This document shows positions 1 to 11,199 of a stretch of DNA of 48,411 nt, one piece after another. Position 1 is the first letter of the stretch. Each line of letters starts with the position of its first letter. The notes beneath the pieces are model-generated. The model searched no databases. It was not told the DNA's origin and worked only from the letters and a program-made list of their open reading frames with translations. A program made the position numbers and the translations under genes. Origin of the DNA: Hyphomicrobiales bacterium (GTDB lineage: Bacteria; Pseudomonadota; Alphaproteobacteria; Rhizobiales; Beijerinckiaceae). The stretch is from assembly GCA_019247605.1 (NCBI GenBank), contig JAFBAS010000160.1, positions 1 through 48,411 of the forward strand. Reading direction: 5' to 3'.

Positions 1-484
<484 letters not shown>

Positions 485-487
485 TCA

Positions 488-510
488 CCTCTCTCGCGAC
501 GCGAGAGAGG
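488..510. repeat. Perfect inverted repeat in the rpoB-rpoC spacer
   Basis: Arms CCTCTCTCGCG and CGCGAGAGAGG (11 bp each) are separated by one base. On the minus strand it lies between the rpoB stop and rpoC. No T-tract follows, so an efficient intrinsic terminator is unlikely. Short CT/GA-rich palindromes of this type are commonly dispersed between genes in Rhizobiales genomes. It may be such a repeat or an mRNA-processing or stabilising hairpin. Confidence 0.6.
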
Positions 511-553
511 ACCTTATGCGGTTGTGCTTACGAAGCTGTCCTCTTGCCGCGCT

Positions 554-3500
554 TCACTCGGCGGCCTCCGCCGTCGGAGGTGCCGCGGGTGGAACACGCT
601 TCGTTGCGAGCTCCACATTGAGGCCAAGCGAACGCATCTCCTTGACGAGCACGTTGAAGCTCTCCGGAATTCCGGCCTCGAACGTATCGTCGCCGCGCAC
701 GATCGCCTCGTAGACCTTGGTTCGGCCTGCCACGTCGTCGGATTTGACGGTGAGCATTTCTTGCAACGTGTAGGCCGCGCCGTAGGCTTCGAGCACCCAG
801 ACTTCCATTTCGCCGAAACGTTGTCCGCCGAACTGCGCCTTGCCGCCGAGCGGCTGCTGGGTGACGAGGCTGTAAGGGCCGATCGAGCGCGCGTGGATCT
901 TGTCGTCCACGAGGTGGTTGAGCTTGAGCATGTAGATGTAGCCCACGGTCACCTTGCGGTCGAAGGCCTCGCCCGAGCGGCCGTCGTAGAGCGTCACTTG
1001 GCCGGACTTGTCGAGACCGGCGAGTTCCAGCATGTCCTCGATATCGCCCTCCTTGGCACCATCGAAGACGGGCGTCGCGATCGGCACGCCGCGCGAGAGG
1101 CTGCCCGCCATTTCGACGAGATCCTCGTCTTCGAGCTCCGCCGCGGAACTGCCTTTGCCGTAAATCTTCTCCACTGCACGCCGCAGCTTCTTGGCGTCGT
1201 GGGCCTTGCGATAGCCTTCGACCGCGGCCTCGATCTGTTTGCCGAGCCCGGCGCAAGCCCAGCCGAGATGCGTTTCCAGGATCTGCCCGACATTCATGCG
1301 GCTCGGCACGCCGAGCGGATTGAGCACGATGTCGACCGAGGTGCCATCCTCGAGGAACGGCATGTCCTCGACGGGCACGATCTTGGACACCACGCCCTTA
1401 TTGCCGTGTCGGCCCGCCATTTTGTCGCCTGGCTGGATCTTGCGCTTCACGGCGACGAAGACCTTGACCATCTTCATCACGCCGGGAGGCATCTCATCGC
1501 CGCGCTGCAGCTTTTCGACCTTGTCGAGAAAGCGCTGTTCCAGCCCCTTTTTCGACTCGTCGTATTGGCGACGCATCGCCTCGAGCTCGCTCATCAACGT
1601 ATCGTTCGAGAAGGCGAAACTCCACCACTGCGAACGCGGATAGTGGGCGAGCGTTTCCTTGTCGAGCTTCGTATCCTTCTTGAAGCCCTTGGGGCCGGCG
1701 ACCGCCTTCTTGTTGTGCACGAGTTCGCCGAGCCGCGCGTAGACGTTGCGATCGAGGATCGCCTGCTCGTCATCGCGGTCCTTGGCAAGACGCTCGATCT
1801 CCTCGCGTTCGATTGCCTGGGCGCGTTCATCCTTCTCCACGCCATGGCGGTTGAAGACGCGGACCTCGACGATCGTGCCTTGCACTCCCGGAGGCACGCG
1901 AAGCGAAGTGTCGCGCACATCCGACGCCTTCTCGCCGAAGATGGCGCGCAGAAGCTTTTCCTCGGGTGTCATCGGGCTTTCGCCCTTGGGAGTGATCTTG
2001 CCGATGAGGATATCGCCCGCCTGAACTTCGGCTCCGATATAGACGATGCCCGCCTCGTCGAGGTTCTTCAAAGCTTCTTCCGAGACATTCGGAATATCGC
2101 GGGTGATCTCTTCCGGCCCGAGCTTGGTGTCGCGAGCCATGACCTCGAACTCTTCGATATGGATCGAGGTGAAAACGTCCTCCTTCGCGATGTTCTCGGA
2201 AAGCAGAATCGAATCTTCGAAGTTGTAGCCGTTCCAAGGCATGAAGGCGACGAGCACATTGCGCCCGAGCGCGAGCTCTCCGAGCTCGGTCGAGGGGCCG
2301 TCGGCGATGATCTCGCCCTTCTGAACCACATCGCCGACCTTCACCAACGGGCGCTGGTTGATGCAGGTCGACTGGTTCGAGCGCTGGAATTTCATCAATC
2401 GATAGATGTCGACACCCGGCTTCGTCGGATCGAGGTCCTCGGTGGCGCGCACGACGATACGAGACGCGTCCACCTGATCGATGATGCCCGTGCGCCGCGC
2501 TGCGATCGCCGCGCCGGAGTCGCGCGCCACCGCCCCTTCCATGCCCGTGCCGACGAAGGGTGCGTCGGCTTTCAGGAGCGGCACTGCCTGGCGCTGCATG
2601 TTGGAGCCCATGAGCGCGCGGTTGGCGTCATCGTTTTCGAGGAACGGAATGAGGGCAGCCGCGACCGAGACGAGCTGCTTGGGCGACACGTCCATGTAGT
2701 CGACGCGCTCAGGCGGAACGACGATGACGTCGCCCGCGTGTCGGCACACGACGAGATCGTCGGTGAGCTTGCCGTGCCGGTCGACGGCGGACATGGCCTG
2801 GGCGACGTAGTGCTTGGCCTCCTCCATGGCCGAGAGGTAATCCACCTGATCGGTCACCTTGCCATGCGCGACGCGCCGATACGGGCTTTCGATGAAGCCG
2901 TATTTGTTGATGCGCGCGAAAGTCGCAAGCGAGTTGATGAGCCCGATATTCGGGCCTTCGGGCGTCTCGATCGGGCAGATACGACCATAATGGGTCGGGT
3001 GCACGTCGCGCACCTCGAAGCCTGCCCGCTCCCGCGTGAGGCCGCCGGGACCCAACGCGGAAAGTCGCCTCTTATGAGTGATTTCCGACAACGGATTGAT
3101 CTGATCCATGAACTGGGAGAGCTGCGAGGAGCCGAAGAACTCGCGCACCGCCGCCGCGACCGGCTTGGCGTTGATCAAGTCCTGGGGCATCACGGTCGCG
3201 ATTTCGACCGAGGACATGCGCTCGCGCACCGCGCGCTCCATGCGCAACAGCCCCACGCGGAACTGGTTCTCCATCAACTCGCCGACGGAACGTACACGGC
3301 GATTGCCGAGGTGGTCGATGTCGTCCACCTCGCCGCGCCCGTCGCGCAGCTCGACGAGCTCCTTGACGACCGCGAGTATGTCGTCTTTGCGAAGCACGCG
3401 AACCGTGTCTTCGACCTTGAGGTCGAGGCGCATGTTCATCTTCACGCGCCCCACGGCCGAAAGGTCGTAGCGCTCCGGATCGAAGAAGAGGGAGTTGAAC

Positions 3501-4675
3501 ATCGCTTCGGCCGTCTCGAGCGTCGGCGGTTCTCCCGGCCGCATCACGCGGTAGATGTCGAAGAGCGCCTCTTCCCGGGTCGACGCCTTGTCGACCGCGA
3601 GCGTGTTGCGGATATAAGCTCCGACATTGATGTGATCGATGTCGAGCAGAGGCAGCTCCGTCACGCCCGCCTCGATCAAGCTGTCGAGAAGCTTCGGCTC
3701 GATCTCGGCACCCGCCTCCACATAGATCTCGCCCGTTTCGGGGTTGACGATGTCTTCGGCGATATATTGCCCGACGAGGTCCTCATTGGTCAGCCTGATG
3801 GCCTCGACCCCCTTCTCCGCGACGAGACGCGCCACGCGCGCGGTGACCTTGCGGCCCGCTTCGATGACCACATCCCCGGAATCGGCATCCAAGATGTCGG
3901 TTGCGGGCGTGGTGCCCTTCAGGCGTTCGGGATCGAAGGGCTGGCGCCAGGCATCCCCGTCGCGCTCCACGCCGATCCTCTGGTAGAAATGCGCGAGGAT
4001 TTCCTCGCCGTCCATGCCGAGCGCGTAAAGCAGCGAGGTGACGGGAATTTTGCGCTTGCGATCGATGCGCGTGTGCACGATGTCCTTGGCGTCGAATTCG
4101 ATGTCGAGCCAGGAGCCCCGATACGGAATGATGCGCGCGGCGAAGAGCAGCTTGCCGGAAGAGTGCGTTTTGCCCTTGTCGTGATCGAAGAATACGCCAG
4201 GGGAGCGATGCATTTGCGAGACGATGACGCGCTCGGTGCCGTTGACGATGAAGGTGCCGTTCAAGGTCATGAGCGGCATGTCGCCCATGTAGACGTCCTG
4301 TTCCTTGATATCCTTGACGGACTTCGCCTGCGTGTCCGGGTCGACATCGAACACGATGAGGCGAAGCGTCACCTTGAGGGGAGCCGCATAGGTGATGCCG
4401 CGCTGGCGACATTCATCGACATCGAATTTCGGCGGTTCGAACTCGTATTTCACGAAATCGAGTTGAGCGGTCTTGGCGAAATCCGAGATGGGAAAAATCG
4501 ACTTGAAGACCGCCTGCAGGCCATCATTGGTCCGATTGGCGCCAATCTCGTGGATCTGCAGGAATTGGTCGTAGGAAGCCTTCTGCACCTCGATGAGGTT
4601 CGGCATGACCGCGCCTTCGCGGACTTTGCCGAAATATTTCCGAATGCGCTTGCGGGCTGTGAAAGTGTGAGCCAT
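554..4675 (-). CDS. rpoB: RNA polymerase subunit beta
   Basis: This is the 1373-residue catalytic beta subunit of RNA polymerase, a normal length for alphaproteobacteria. It starts [17 protein letters not shown]. The rifampicin-pocket region is visible around [29 protein letters not shown] (residues near 515-545, quoted in two overlapping parts: [13 protein letters not shown] and [14 protein letters not shown]). The C-terminal clamp segment includes [20 protein letters not shown]. The start at 4675 is preceded by a strong AAGAGGAG ribosome-binding site. It sits downstream of rplJ-rplL and upstream of rpoC, the standard order. The 382-base spacer to rplL contains hairpins that may tune the ratio of ribosomal protein to polymerase. 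Residues at the rifampicin pocket look wild type (Gln, Asp, His, Arg and Ser in their usual order). Confidence 0.98.
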   Translation of the reverse strand: MAHTFTARKRIRKYFGKVREGAVMPNLIEVQKASYDQFLQIHEIGANRTNDGLQAVFKSIFPISDFAKTAQLDFVKYEFEPPKFDVDECRQRGITYAAPLKVTLRLIVFDVDPDTQAKSVKDIKEQDVYMGDMPLMTLNGTFIVNGTERVIVSQMHRSPGVFFDHDKGKTHSSGKLLFAARIIPYRGSWLDIEFDAKDIVHTRIDRKRKIPVTSLLYALGMDGEEILAHFYQRIGVERDGDAWRQPFDPERLKGTTPATDILDADSGDVVIEAGRKVTARVARLVAEKGVEAIRLTNEDLVGQYIAEDIVNPETGEIYVEAGAEIEPKLLDSLIEAGVTELPLLDIDHINVGAYIRNTLAVDKASTREEALFDIYRVMRPGEPPTLETAEAMFNSLFFDPERYDLSAVGRVKMNMRLDLKVEDTVRVLRKDDILAVVKELVELRDGRGEVDDIDHLGNRRVRSVGELMENQFRVGLLRMERAVRERMSSVEIATVMPQDLINAKPVAAAVREFFGSSQLSQFMDQINPLSEITHKRRLSALGPGGLTRERAGFEVRDVHPTHYGRICPIETPEGPNIGLINSLATFARINKYGFIESPYRRVAHGKVTDQVDYLSAMEEAKHYVAQAMSAVDRHGKLTDDLVVCRHAGDVIVVPPERVDYMDVSPKQLVSVAAALIPFLENDDANRALMGSNMQRQAVPLLKADAPFVGTGMEGAVARDSGAAIAARRTGIIDQVDASRIVVRATEDLDPTKPGVDIYRLMKFQRSNQSTCINQRPLVKVGDVVQKGEIIADGPSTELGELALGRNVLVAFMPWNGYNFEDSILLSENIAKEDVFTSIHIEEFEVMARDTKLGPEEITRDIPNVSEEALKNLDEAGIVYIGAEVQAGDILIGKITPKGESPMTPEEKLLRAIFGEKASDVRDTSLRVPPGVQGTIVEVRVFNRHGVEKDERAQAIEREEIERLAKDRDDEQAILDRNVYARLGELVHNKKAVAGPKGFKKDTKLDKETLAHYPRSQWWSFAFSNDTLMSELEAMRRQYDESKKGLEQRFLDKVEKLQRGDEMPPGVMKMVKVFVAVKRKIQPGDKMAGRHGNKGVVSKIVPVEDMPFLEDGTSVDIVLNPLGVPSRMNVGQILETHLGWACAGLGKQIEAAVEGYRKAHDAKKLRRAVEKIYGKGSSAAELEDEDLVEMAGSLSRGVPIATPVFDGAKEGDIEDMLELAGLDKSGQVTLYDGRSGEAFDRKVTVGYIYMLKLNHLVDDKIHARSIGPYSLVTQQPLGGKAQFGGQRFGEMEVWVLEAYGAAYTLQEMLTVKSDDVAGRTKVYEAIVRGDDTFEAGIPESFNVLVKEMRSLGLNVELATKRVPPAAPPTAEAAE

Positions 4676-4999
4676 GTCGCTCCTCTTGCCTTCCCATGTC
4701 CGGGCTCGAATCCGGACGGCGAATACGCTTGCTTCGTAAACTCAACGACTTACGGCCAGGGCCGTCACACGGCCCTCTTCGCTTCTCAAAAAAGCCAGGA
4801 AACCGAAACCGGCAGCCCGCCTTTCGTCCCGATCTCAATAAATCGAGGCCTTTGCACTCGTCCCTGCTTTTCAAAGGTCGGCCTTGGCCGCCCATTCGAT
4901 GCGTCTGGCAAACGGCCCGATGCAACACGAAAACCCCGGAGCCGAATGGCTTCAGGGCTCACGAACAGAGGCGTTCCCGCGACGCCCCGCATGACGCGC

Positions 5000-5050
5000 G
5001 CGGCACCCTCAAAGTGCCGCTCAGACCATGCAGCGCCGGCCAACGCCGGC
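5000..5050 (-). promoter_or_regulatory. Two hairpins just after rplL (candidate attenuator or processing site)
   Basis: On the minus strand, immediately after the rplL stop, arms GCCGGC/GCCGGC (5035-5040 and 5045-5050) enclose a four-base loop. They are followed by GCGGCAC/GTGCCGC arms (5000-5006 and 5014-5020). There is no U-run, so full termination is not expected. In other bacteria the rplL-rpoB spacer holds an attenuator and an RNase processing site that lower rpoB expression relative to L7/L12; the position here is equivalent. The remaining roughly 320 bases up to rpoB show no gene. Confidence 0.45.
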
Positions 5051-5057
5051 TCGAAAC

Positions 5058-5438
5058 TCACTTCAGCTCGACCTTCGCACCCGCCTTCTCGAGCTGAGCC
5101 TTCAGCTTGTCGGCCTCTTCCTTGGCCACGCCTTCCTTCACCGGCTTCGGGGCCGCCTCGACGAGGTCCTTGGCCTCCTTCAGACCAAGCCCGGTGATGG
5201 CCCGCACTTCCTTGATGACTTCGATCTTTTTCTCGCCGACGCTCGCCAAAACCACCGTAAATTCCGTCTTCTCCTCGGCGGCGGGCGCGGCACCGCCAGC
5301 ACCGCCGGGTGCTGCGGCGACGGCAACGGCGGCCGCGGCCGAAACGCCCCATTTTTCCTCGAGCATCTTGGCGAGCTCAGCGGCCTCCAGGACGGTAAGG
5401 CCCGAAAGTTCGGTTACGAGTTTGGAGAGGTCAGCCAT
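5058..5438 (-). CDS. rplL: 50S ribosomal protein L7/L12
   Basis: L7/L12 forms the flexible stalk of the large ribosomal subunit and recruits translation GTPases. The product is 126 residues, typical for the family. It has the N-terminal dimerisation segment [19 protein letters not shown], an Ala/Gly/Pro-rich hinge around residues 36-55, and the globular C-terminal domain with [21 protein letters not shown] and [13 protein letters not shown]. The start at 5438 was chosen because it gives the conserved MADLSKLV terminus with AAAGGA upstream; the open frame continues 14 codons further without family support. It follows rplJ by 78 bases and precedes rpoB. Confidence 0.98.
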   Translation of the reverse strand: MADLSKLVTELSGLTVLEAAELAKMLEEKWGVSAAAAVAVAAAPGGAGGAAPAAEEKTEFTVVLASVGEKKIEVIKEVRAITGLGLKEAKDLVEAAPKPVKEGVAKEEADKLKAQLEKAGAKVELK

Positions 5439-5516
5439 GGGAGATGTTCCTTTATTTAGGTCGGTTTTGTGGAATTCCAAGCGGTTCAGTCGACTTGAGC
5501 CATCAATGAGGCGGCC

Positions 5517-6035
5517 TCAGGCCGCCTTTTCCTTCTCGGAGTAGGCGGCGACAACGCGGGCAAGCTTGCTGGCGGGTGCATTGGCAAGTTGGGCGAGCTT
5601 GGTCGCCGGCGCCACCAGAAGGCCCACGATTTTGCCCCGCAATTCGTCGAGCGAGGGCAGGCTCGCCAGATTCTTCACCCCTTTTGGGTCGAGAGATGTC
5701 GCGCCCATCGCGCCGCCGAGAACGATGAGCTTCTCGTTGACCTTGGCGTATTCAACCGCGACCTTCGCCGCCGCGACCGGATCGCTCGAATAGGCGAGCA
5801 GCGTCGGTCCTTTGAGCAGCGGAGCAATCGAGGCGGCCTCGGTTCCGTCGAGCGCGATCTTGGCGAGGCGGTTCTTGGCCACCTTCACAGAAACGCCTGC
5901 TTGCTTGGCCTGCTTGCGCAAAGCCTGCATATCGGAGACGCTAAGGCCGGCGTAATGCGCGACGATGACGGACGCGTTCGCCTGAAAGGTCGAACGAAGC
6001 CCGGTTACGAATTCTTGCTTTTCCGCACGTTCCAC
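5517..6035 (-). CDS. rplJ: 50S ribosomal protein L10
   Basis: L10 anchors L7/L12 dimers to the ribosome and, with them, represses its own mRNA. The 172-residue product starts [17 protein letters not shown]. It contains the family signature with [18 protein letters not shown] and [10 protein letters not shown], plus a C-terminal helical tail ([18 protein letters not shown]) that would bind L7/L12. It is the first gene of the rplJL-rpoBC transcription unit in this window. No rplK or rplA precedes it within 1 kb, whereas those genes usually lie directly upstream; here the next upstream genes are small secreted proteins. Confidence 0.97.
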   Translation of the reverse strand: MERAEKQEFVTGLRSTFQANASVIVAHYAGLSVSDMQALRKQAKQAGVSVKVAKNRLAKIALDGTEAASIAPLLKGPTLLAYSSDPVAAAKVAVEYAKVNEKLIVLGGAMGATSLDPKGVKNLASLPSLDELRGKIVGLLVAPATKLAQLANAPASKLARVVAAYSEKEKAA

Positions 6036-6056
6036 GTGGGCTCTCTCATCGACGAA

Positions 6057-6085
6057 GGCGGTCAGGAACTCGGGTTCCTACCGCC
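6057..6085 (-). promoter_or_regulatory. Leader hairpin directly upstream of rplJ (candidate L10 autoregulatory leader)
   Basis: Arms GGCGGT-C-AGGAAC and GTTCCT-ACCGCC (12 paired bases with one bulge) close on a four-base loop and end 22 bases before the rplJ start. In many bacteria an L10(L12)4 complex binds the rplJ leader to shut down translation of rplJ and rplL. The location and stem strength fit such a leader. The kink-turn binding element itself was not identified by eye. Confidence 0.5.
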
Positions 6086-6622
6086 GGTTGCGCTTCAGGC
6101 CGCGGAACGCTCATTTGCGCCCAGCGACGGTTTCCAGTGCCTGTCCGGCCGCGCGGGAGACCCCGCGACCTCGATCCAGTCGGTCAAAGCGCAAAGCCGT
6201 GCTCGGAACTCGCTCCGCCCACGGCTCATGCCTCATCCCATCTGCGCAGGCTGAACTCTTTTAAGCCGGCGGTGCCGGCGCCTGCGGTCTCGGACAGGTA
6301 TCGATCCGCCTCCTCCAGTCTGTGCATCCATCAGTGCCTCAGGACTTGACATTGGCACGAAATGGGGGCGCGATTGGCGCTGGAATGAAGCGGGCAACCG
6401 CATCGTCAAGGCAAGCCGCCAAGGCGACGCGCCCGAAAAGGCCCTTTGCGGAGTCTTCACGGAAGCGCGTCTCTTAGACGGTCGGCTTCGTTTTGCCAAG
6501 GGGGTACCGCAAAACGCGTTGGTTTATTTTGTTGTTTCGGGGCCCACGCGTCCGGCGCGGCAAAGATGAACGATTGTTGGTACTTCATCTGCGCTGGTGG
6601 CGCGATCCAACTTTGAGCCTAG
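6086..6622. other. Intergenic region upstream of rplJ with no supported gene
   Basis: This stretch of more than 500 bases should hold the rplJ operon promoter on the minus strand. No convincing sigma70 promoter, tRNA or ribosomal-protein gene (rplK or rplA) was recognised. An 88-codon minus-strand open frame at 6233-6499 has an Arg/Pro/Ser-rich composition without family features and is not called. Confidence 0.5.
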
Positions 6623-6834
6623 TCAGCAGCCGCGAGGATCTAAAAAGCTACACGCGGCATGGTGGCGCACGCAACCACCACGGTGACCACGGTGATAGCC
6701 GCGCGGGCACTCCTTAGCCACGAGAGTCATGCCGGGGCGGCCAATCGAGGCTGCGCCGACTGGTATGGCTTGGGCGTGAACGGTACTATCCCCGCCAAAA
6801 GCAACACGACGGCTTGGAATCGAACCAAGCGCAT
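6623..6834 (-). pseudogene. Frameshifted small secreted GCG/CRPN-type protein
   Basis: Read on the minus strand, an ATG at 6834 with a strong GAAGGAGGG ribosome-binding site begins MRLVRFQAVVLLLAGIV, a signal-peptide-like start. This frame closes after 35 codons (stop at 6727). A neighbouring frame, one base off, carries HAQAIPVGAAS, then MTLVAKECPRGYHRGHRGGC and a stop at 6623. The second part matches the tail of the intact neighbour at 7014-7277 (ITLVAGGCGPAFHRDPWGRC) in layout. The simplest reading is one gene of about 70 codons broken by a single-base frame change near 6780-6800. A sequencing error is possible. The usual first glycine-cysteine pair is also altered (KEC instead of GGCG). 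Confidence 0.55.
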
Positions 6835-6977
6835 CCCTCCTTCTCCATGCTTTTTTATCAACTTGGGACCTTCACAGACATCGGCCTCTTGCGGGCAAGC
6901 CGTCAGCCAACGTTTGGAAGATCAGGAGTTGCGTGGGAGCGCCAAACTCGCGCGAGAACAACTCTCCTGAAGGGTGA

Positions 6978-6998
6978 GGAAGGCTGCTTTGGCCTTCC
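6978..6998 (-). terminator. Hairpin downstream of the GCG/CRPN gene
   Basis: Arms GGAAGGC and GCCTTCC (7 bp) flank a seven-base loop, starting 15 bases after the stop of the minus-strand gene ending at 7014. The stem is stable but no T-run follows on the minus strand, so termination is only presumed. Confidence 0.4.
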
Positions 6999-7013
6999 GC
7001 AAAAGTTTTCAAA

Positions 7014-7277
7014 TCAGCGACAGACGCGGCGCGGCCCCCAAATCGTCGGCCTGACCCAGCAACGATGCCAGCCGTAAGCGTAAGGACGCGGCCCCCAATA
7101 GTTGGGGACGCACCGGCCCCATGGGTCACGGTGGAAGGCGGGCCCGCAACCACCAGCTACGAGCGTAATATTAGCGTTGTCGGAAGGGGGCGAGGCCAAA
7201 GGAAAGGCATTGGCGCCCTGAGAAGCCACGACGGCCATGAGGAGCGCGGCGGCTGCGGAAAACATTGTTCTGTGCAT
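7014..7277 (-). CDS. Small secreted protein of the GCG/CRPN type
   Basis: The 87-residue product has a signal peptide (MHRTMFSAAAALLMAVVASQ, cleavage probable after GANA). It then has ITLVAGGCGPAFHRDPWGRC followed by VPNYWGPRPYAYGWHRC. The GCG-x-x-x-H-R-x-P-x-G-x-C-x-P-N core is characteristic of small cysteine-, histidine-, Tyr/Gly-rich exported proteins that occur in several copies in Beijerinckiaceae and Bradyrhizobium-like genomes. Their function is unknown to me. AAGGA precedes the start by eight bases. A broken relative lies 180 bases downstream. The His/Cys content suggests metal binding or an extracytoplasmic structural role, but that is speculation. Confidence 0.75.
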   Translation of the reverse strand: MHRTMFSAAAALLMAVVASQGANAFPLASPPSDNANITLVAGGCGPAFHRDPWGRCVPNYWGPRPYAYGWHRCWVRPTIWGPRRVCR

Positions 7278-8582
<1,305 letters not shown>

Positions 8583-8735
8583 AGAATTCGACAGCGGCTT
8601 GATCCACCAGCGACCTCTCCGAAGGCCGGTGCTTTGACCTCGCGGCATGGCTGGCACCGGTAGCTCTGGGACAGCAAGGCGCGTGGGCGCCATTGGGGGC
8701 GAGCATTCATCCGCGGCGACGCCAGGAACTTCTCG

Positions 8736-9929
8736 ATGAACATCCATGAATACCAAGCCAAGGCCGTGCTGAAGGAGTTCGGCGTGCCGGTGTCGCGCGG
8801 CAAGCCCGCTTTCACGGTCGCTGAGGCGGAATCAGCCGCAAAGGAGCTCGGCGGACCGCTTTTTGTCGTGAAGAGCCAGATCCATGCGGGCGGGCGCGGC
8901 AAGGGCAGGTTCAAGGAAGCGGCCGCCGGCGACAAGGGTGGCGTGCGGCTCGCCAAATCGGTCGAGGAGGTCAAGCGCTTCGCAAACGAGATGCTCGGCA
9001 ACACGCTTGTGACCGTCCAGACGGGTCCCGCCGGCAAGCAGGTGAACCGGCTCTACGTCGAGGATGGATCGGCGATCTCGCGCGAGCTCTATCTCTCAAT
9101 GCTTGTCGATCGGGAAACCTCGCGCATAGCTTTCGTCGTGTCGACCGAAGGCGGCATGGACATCGAGAAAGTGGCGCATGAGACGCCCGATAAGATCGTC
9201 TCCTTCTCGATCGATCCCGCGACGGGCGTCATGACCTATCACGGCCACAAGGTTGCCAAAGCCTTGGGACTGACGGGCGATCTCGCCAAGCAAGCCGAGC
9301 GGCTCGTGGCGCAGCTCTATGCGGCCTTCCTCGCCAAGGACATGAGCCTTCTCGAGATCAATCCGCTCATCATCACCAAGGAGAACCGGCTCATCTGCCT
9401 CGACGCAAAAATCTCGTTCGACGACAACGCTCTTTACCGCCACGCCGATATTTTAGCGCTGCGCGACACGAGCGAGGAGGACTCCAAGGAAATCGAGGCC
9501 TCCAAGCACGACCTCTCCTACGTGGCGCTCGACGGCACGATCGGCTGCATGGTGAACGGGGCCGGCCTTGCCATGGCCACCATGGACATCATCAAGCTTT
9601 ACGGCGAGGAGCCCGCGAACTTCCTCGATGTCGGCGGCGGCGCCACGAAAGAGAAGGTTGCGGCCGCCTTCAAGATCATCACCGCCGACCCGAAGGTCAA
9701 AGGCATTTTGGTCAACATCTTCGGCGGCATCATGAAATGCGACATCATCGCCGAAGGCGTGATCGCGGCCGTGAAGGAGGTGGGGCTCAAAGTCCCTCTC
9801 GTGGTGCGTCTCGAAGGCACCAATGTCGAGCTCGGCAAGGCTATCCTCGACAGATCGGGCTTGAACGTCATCTCGGCGGACGATCTCGACGACGCGGCAA
9901 GGAAGATCGTGGATGCGGTCAAAAACTGA
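8736..9929 (+). CDS. sucC: Succinyl-CoA synthetase (ADP-forming) beta subunit
   Basis: The beta subunit of succinate-CoA ligase, which makes succinate and ATP (or GTP) from succinyl-CoA. The 397-residue product begins [18 protein letters not shown], the canonical SucC start, followed by the ATP-grasp domain ([12 protein letters not shown] near residue 47). The C-terminal CoA-ligase domain carries [15 protein letters not shown] and [16 protein letters not shown]. It lies 153 bases after mdh and, with sucD, encodes one complex. Unusually, 223 bases containing a toxin-antitoxin remnant separate it from sucD, where alphaproteobacteria normally have only a few bases. Confidence 0.97.
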   Translation: MNIHEYQAKAVLKEFGVPVSRGKPAFTVAEAESAAKELGGPLFVVKSQIHAGGRGKGRFKEAAAGDKGGVRLAKSVEEVKRFANEMLGNTLVTVQTGPAGKQVNRLYVEDGSAISRELYLSMLVDRETSRIAFVVSTEGGMDIEKVAHETPDKIVSFSIDPATGVMTYHGHKVAKALGLTGDLAKQAERLVAQLYAAFLAKDMSLLEINPLIITKENRLICLDAKISFDDNALYRHADILALRDTSEEDSKEIEASKHDLSYVALDGTIGCMVNGAGLAMATMDIIKLYGEEPANFLDVGGGATKEKVAAAFKIITADPKVKGILVNIFGGIMKCDIIAEGVIAAVKEVGLKVPLVVRLEGTNVELGKAILDRSGLNVISADDLDDAARKIVDAVKN

Positions 9930-9933
9930 ATCG

Positions 9934-10092
9934 ATGGTGAGGGCAAGCGTGCGTGGAAATCTGGATGAGAGAGCCGCGCACGGCGACCGGCTCAAGCAGG
10001 TGATCGCCGAACTGAGGCAAATGAGCGAAAACTCCGCGGCCAAGCTCGGCCCCAGCTACAAGTGGAAGCGCGAAGATTGCTACGAGCGTTGA
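9934..10092 (+). CDS. Small antitoxin-like ORF (VapB-like remnant) between sucC and sucD
   Basis: This 52-codon frame starts four bases after the sucC stop: [18 protein letters not shown], then [16 protein letters not shown] and a C-terminus [17 protein letters not shown] do not recognise a DNA-binding domain. The acidic/basic tail ending at a frame that overlaps a PIN-type toxin start is the typical antitoxin layout. The link to VapB rests mainly on the adjoining VapC-like fragment at 10082-10141. Position directly after sucC suggests it is transcribed with the suc genes. It could be an intact orphan or an N-terminally shortened relic. Confidence 0.45.
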   Translation: MVRASVRGNLDERAAHGDRLKQVIAELRQMSENSAAKLGPSYKWKREDCYER

Positions 10093-10141
10093 TACGTTCC
10101 TGGATACGAACGCCGTTATAACTCTCCCCGAAGCTCCTTAG
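10082..10141 (+). pseudogene. Remnant of a PIN-domain (VapC-like) toxin N-terminus
   Basis: In the frame overlapping the end of the antitoxin-like ORF the DNA reads [18 protein letters not shown] and then a stop. FLDTNAVI is the first beta strand of PIN-domain toxins, with the first catalytic Asp. The codon where the toxin would begin is ACG at 10082. It falls in the antitoxin codon TAC for Tyr; with TAT the toxin would begin ATG AGC GTT GAT. So the start codon appears lost by a change silent in the antitoxin, and the remaining roughly 110 residues of the toxin are gone. sucD starts 11 bases after the stop. Confidence 0.6.
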
Positions 10142-10152
10142 CGAGAATTGGA

Positions 10153-11037
10153 ATGTCCATCCTCATCGACGCCTCGACCAAGGTCATGTGCCAGGGCTTC
10201 ACCGGCAAGAACGGCACGTTCCACTCCGAACAGGCGATCGCCTATGGGACGCGGATGGTTGGCGGCGTGGCACCCGGAAAGGGGGGCGCTCAGCATTTGA
10301 ACCTTCCTGTCTTCGACACCGTTATCGAGGCGCGCGAGGCGACGGGGGCGGATGCGAGCGTCATTTATGTGCCACCTGCGGGAGCAGCCGACGCGATTTG
10401 CGAGGCGATCGATGCGCAGGTGCCGCTCATCGTGTGCATTACCGAAGGCATTCCCGTCGCGGACATGATTCGTACCAAACGTGCTCTCTCGGGTTCGAAA
10501 TCCCGCCTGATCGGACCGAATTGCCCAGGTGTCATGACCGCAGGCGAATGCAAGATCGGGATCATGCCGGGCCAGATCTTCAAGCGCGGCTCGGTCGGCA
10601 TCGTGTCGCGTTCTGGCACGCTCACTTACGAAGCGGTTTATCAGACAACGCGCGAAGGCCTCGGCCAGACCTCCGCCGTCGGCATCGGCGGTGACCCGGT
10701 CAAGGGGACGGAGTTCATCGATATCCTGGAGATGTTTCTCGCCGACCCCAAGACCACGTCGATCGTGATGATCGGAGAGATCGGCGGCTCGGCCGAGGAG
10801 GATGCCGCCCAATTCTTGCGCGACGAGGCGAAAAAAGGGCGCAAGAAGCCGATGGTCGGCTTCATCGCCGGGCGCACCGCGCCACCCGGGCGCCGCATGG
10901 GCCACGCTGGCGCGATCATTTCGGGCGGCAAGGGCGATGCGCAGAGCAAGACTGCGGCCATGGAAGCGGCGGGCATCAAGGTATCACCCTCCCCCGCGCG
11001 CCTCGGAAAAACCTTGGTCGAGGTCTTGAAGGGTTAA
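10153..11037 (+). CDS. sucD: Succinyl-CoA synthetase alpha subunit
   Basis: This subunit binds CoA and carries the phosphohistidine intermediate of succinyl-CoA synthetase. The 294-residue protein starts [21 protein letters not shown], with the CoA-binding Rossmann region and [14 protein letters not shown]. The active-site histidine is in [20 protein letters not shown] (His in MGHAG). It pairs with sucC upstream, although a toxin-antitoxin relic has been placed between the two. sucA follows after about 160 bases. Confidence 0.97.
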   Translation: MSILIDASTKVMCQGFTGKNGTFHSEQAIAYGTRMVGGVAPGKGGAQHLNLPVFDTVIEAREATGADASVIYVPPAGAADAICEAIDAQVPLIVCITEGIPVADMIRTKRALSGSKSRLIGPNCPGVMTAGECKIGIMPGQIFKRGSVGIVSRSGTLTYEAVYQTTREGLGQTSAVGIGGDPVKGTEFIDILEMFLADPKTTSIVMIGEIGGSAEEDAAQFLRDEAKKGRKKPMVGFIAGRTAPPGRRMGHAGAIISGGKGDAQSKTAAMEAAGIKVSPSPARLGKTLVEVLKG

Positions 11038-11199
11038 GGCCTGCGACGAAAGCGGGCGAGACTTCTTGCTTCTCAAATCAGGTGGCGTTTTCAGGCAGGC
11101 TCGTTAAGCGCAATTTCGTAAAGGGCGGTCAGACCCCATATCGATGTCACTGCTTTCCGCCCGCAATCCCGGCGGCTTCGAAGCTTCAAGGAACATAAT

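Noticed and set aside
6233-6499. 88-codon minus-strand frame upstream of rplJ
   Set aside because: Low-complexity basic product, no ribosome-binding site and no family features; more likely leader/promoter DNA.
6808-6834. tRNA T-arm-like sequence CTTGG-TTCGATT-CCAAG on the minus strand
   Set aside because: No matching acceptor, D or anticodon arms occur at the right distance; it falls in the signal-peptide codons of the frameshifted GCG/CRPN gene.
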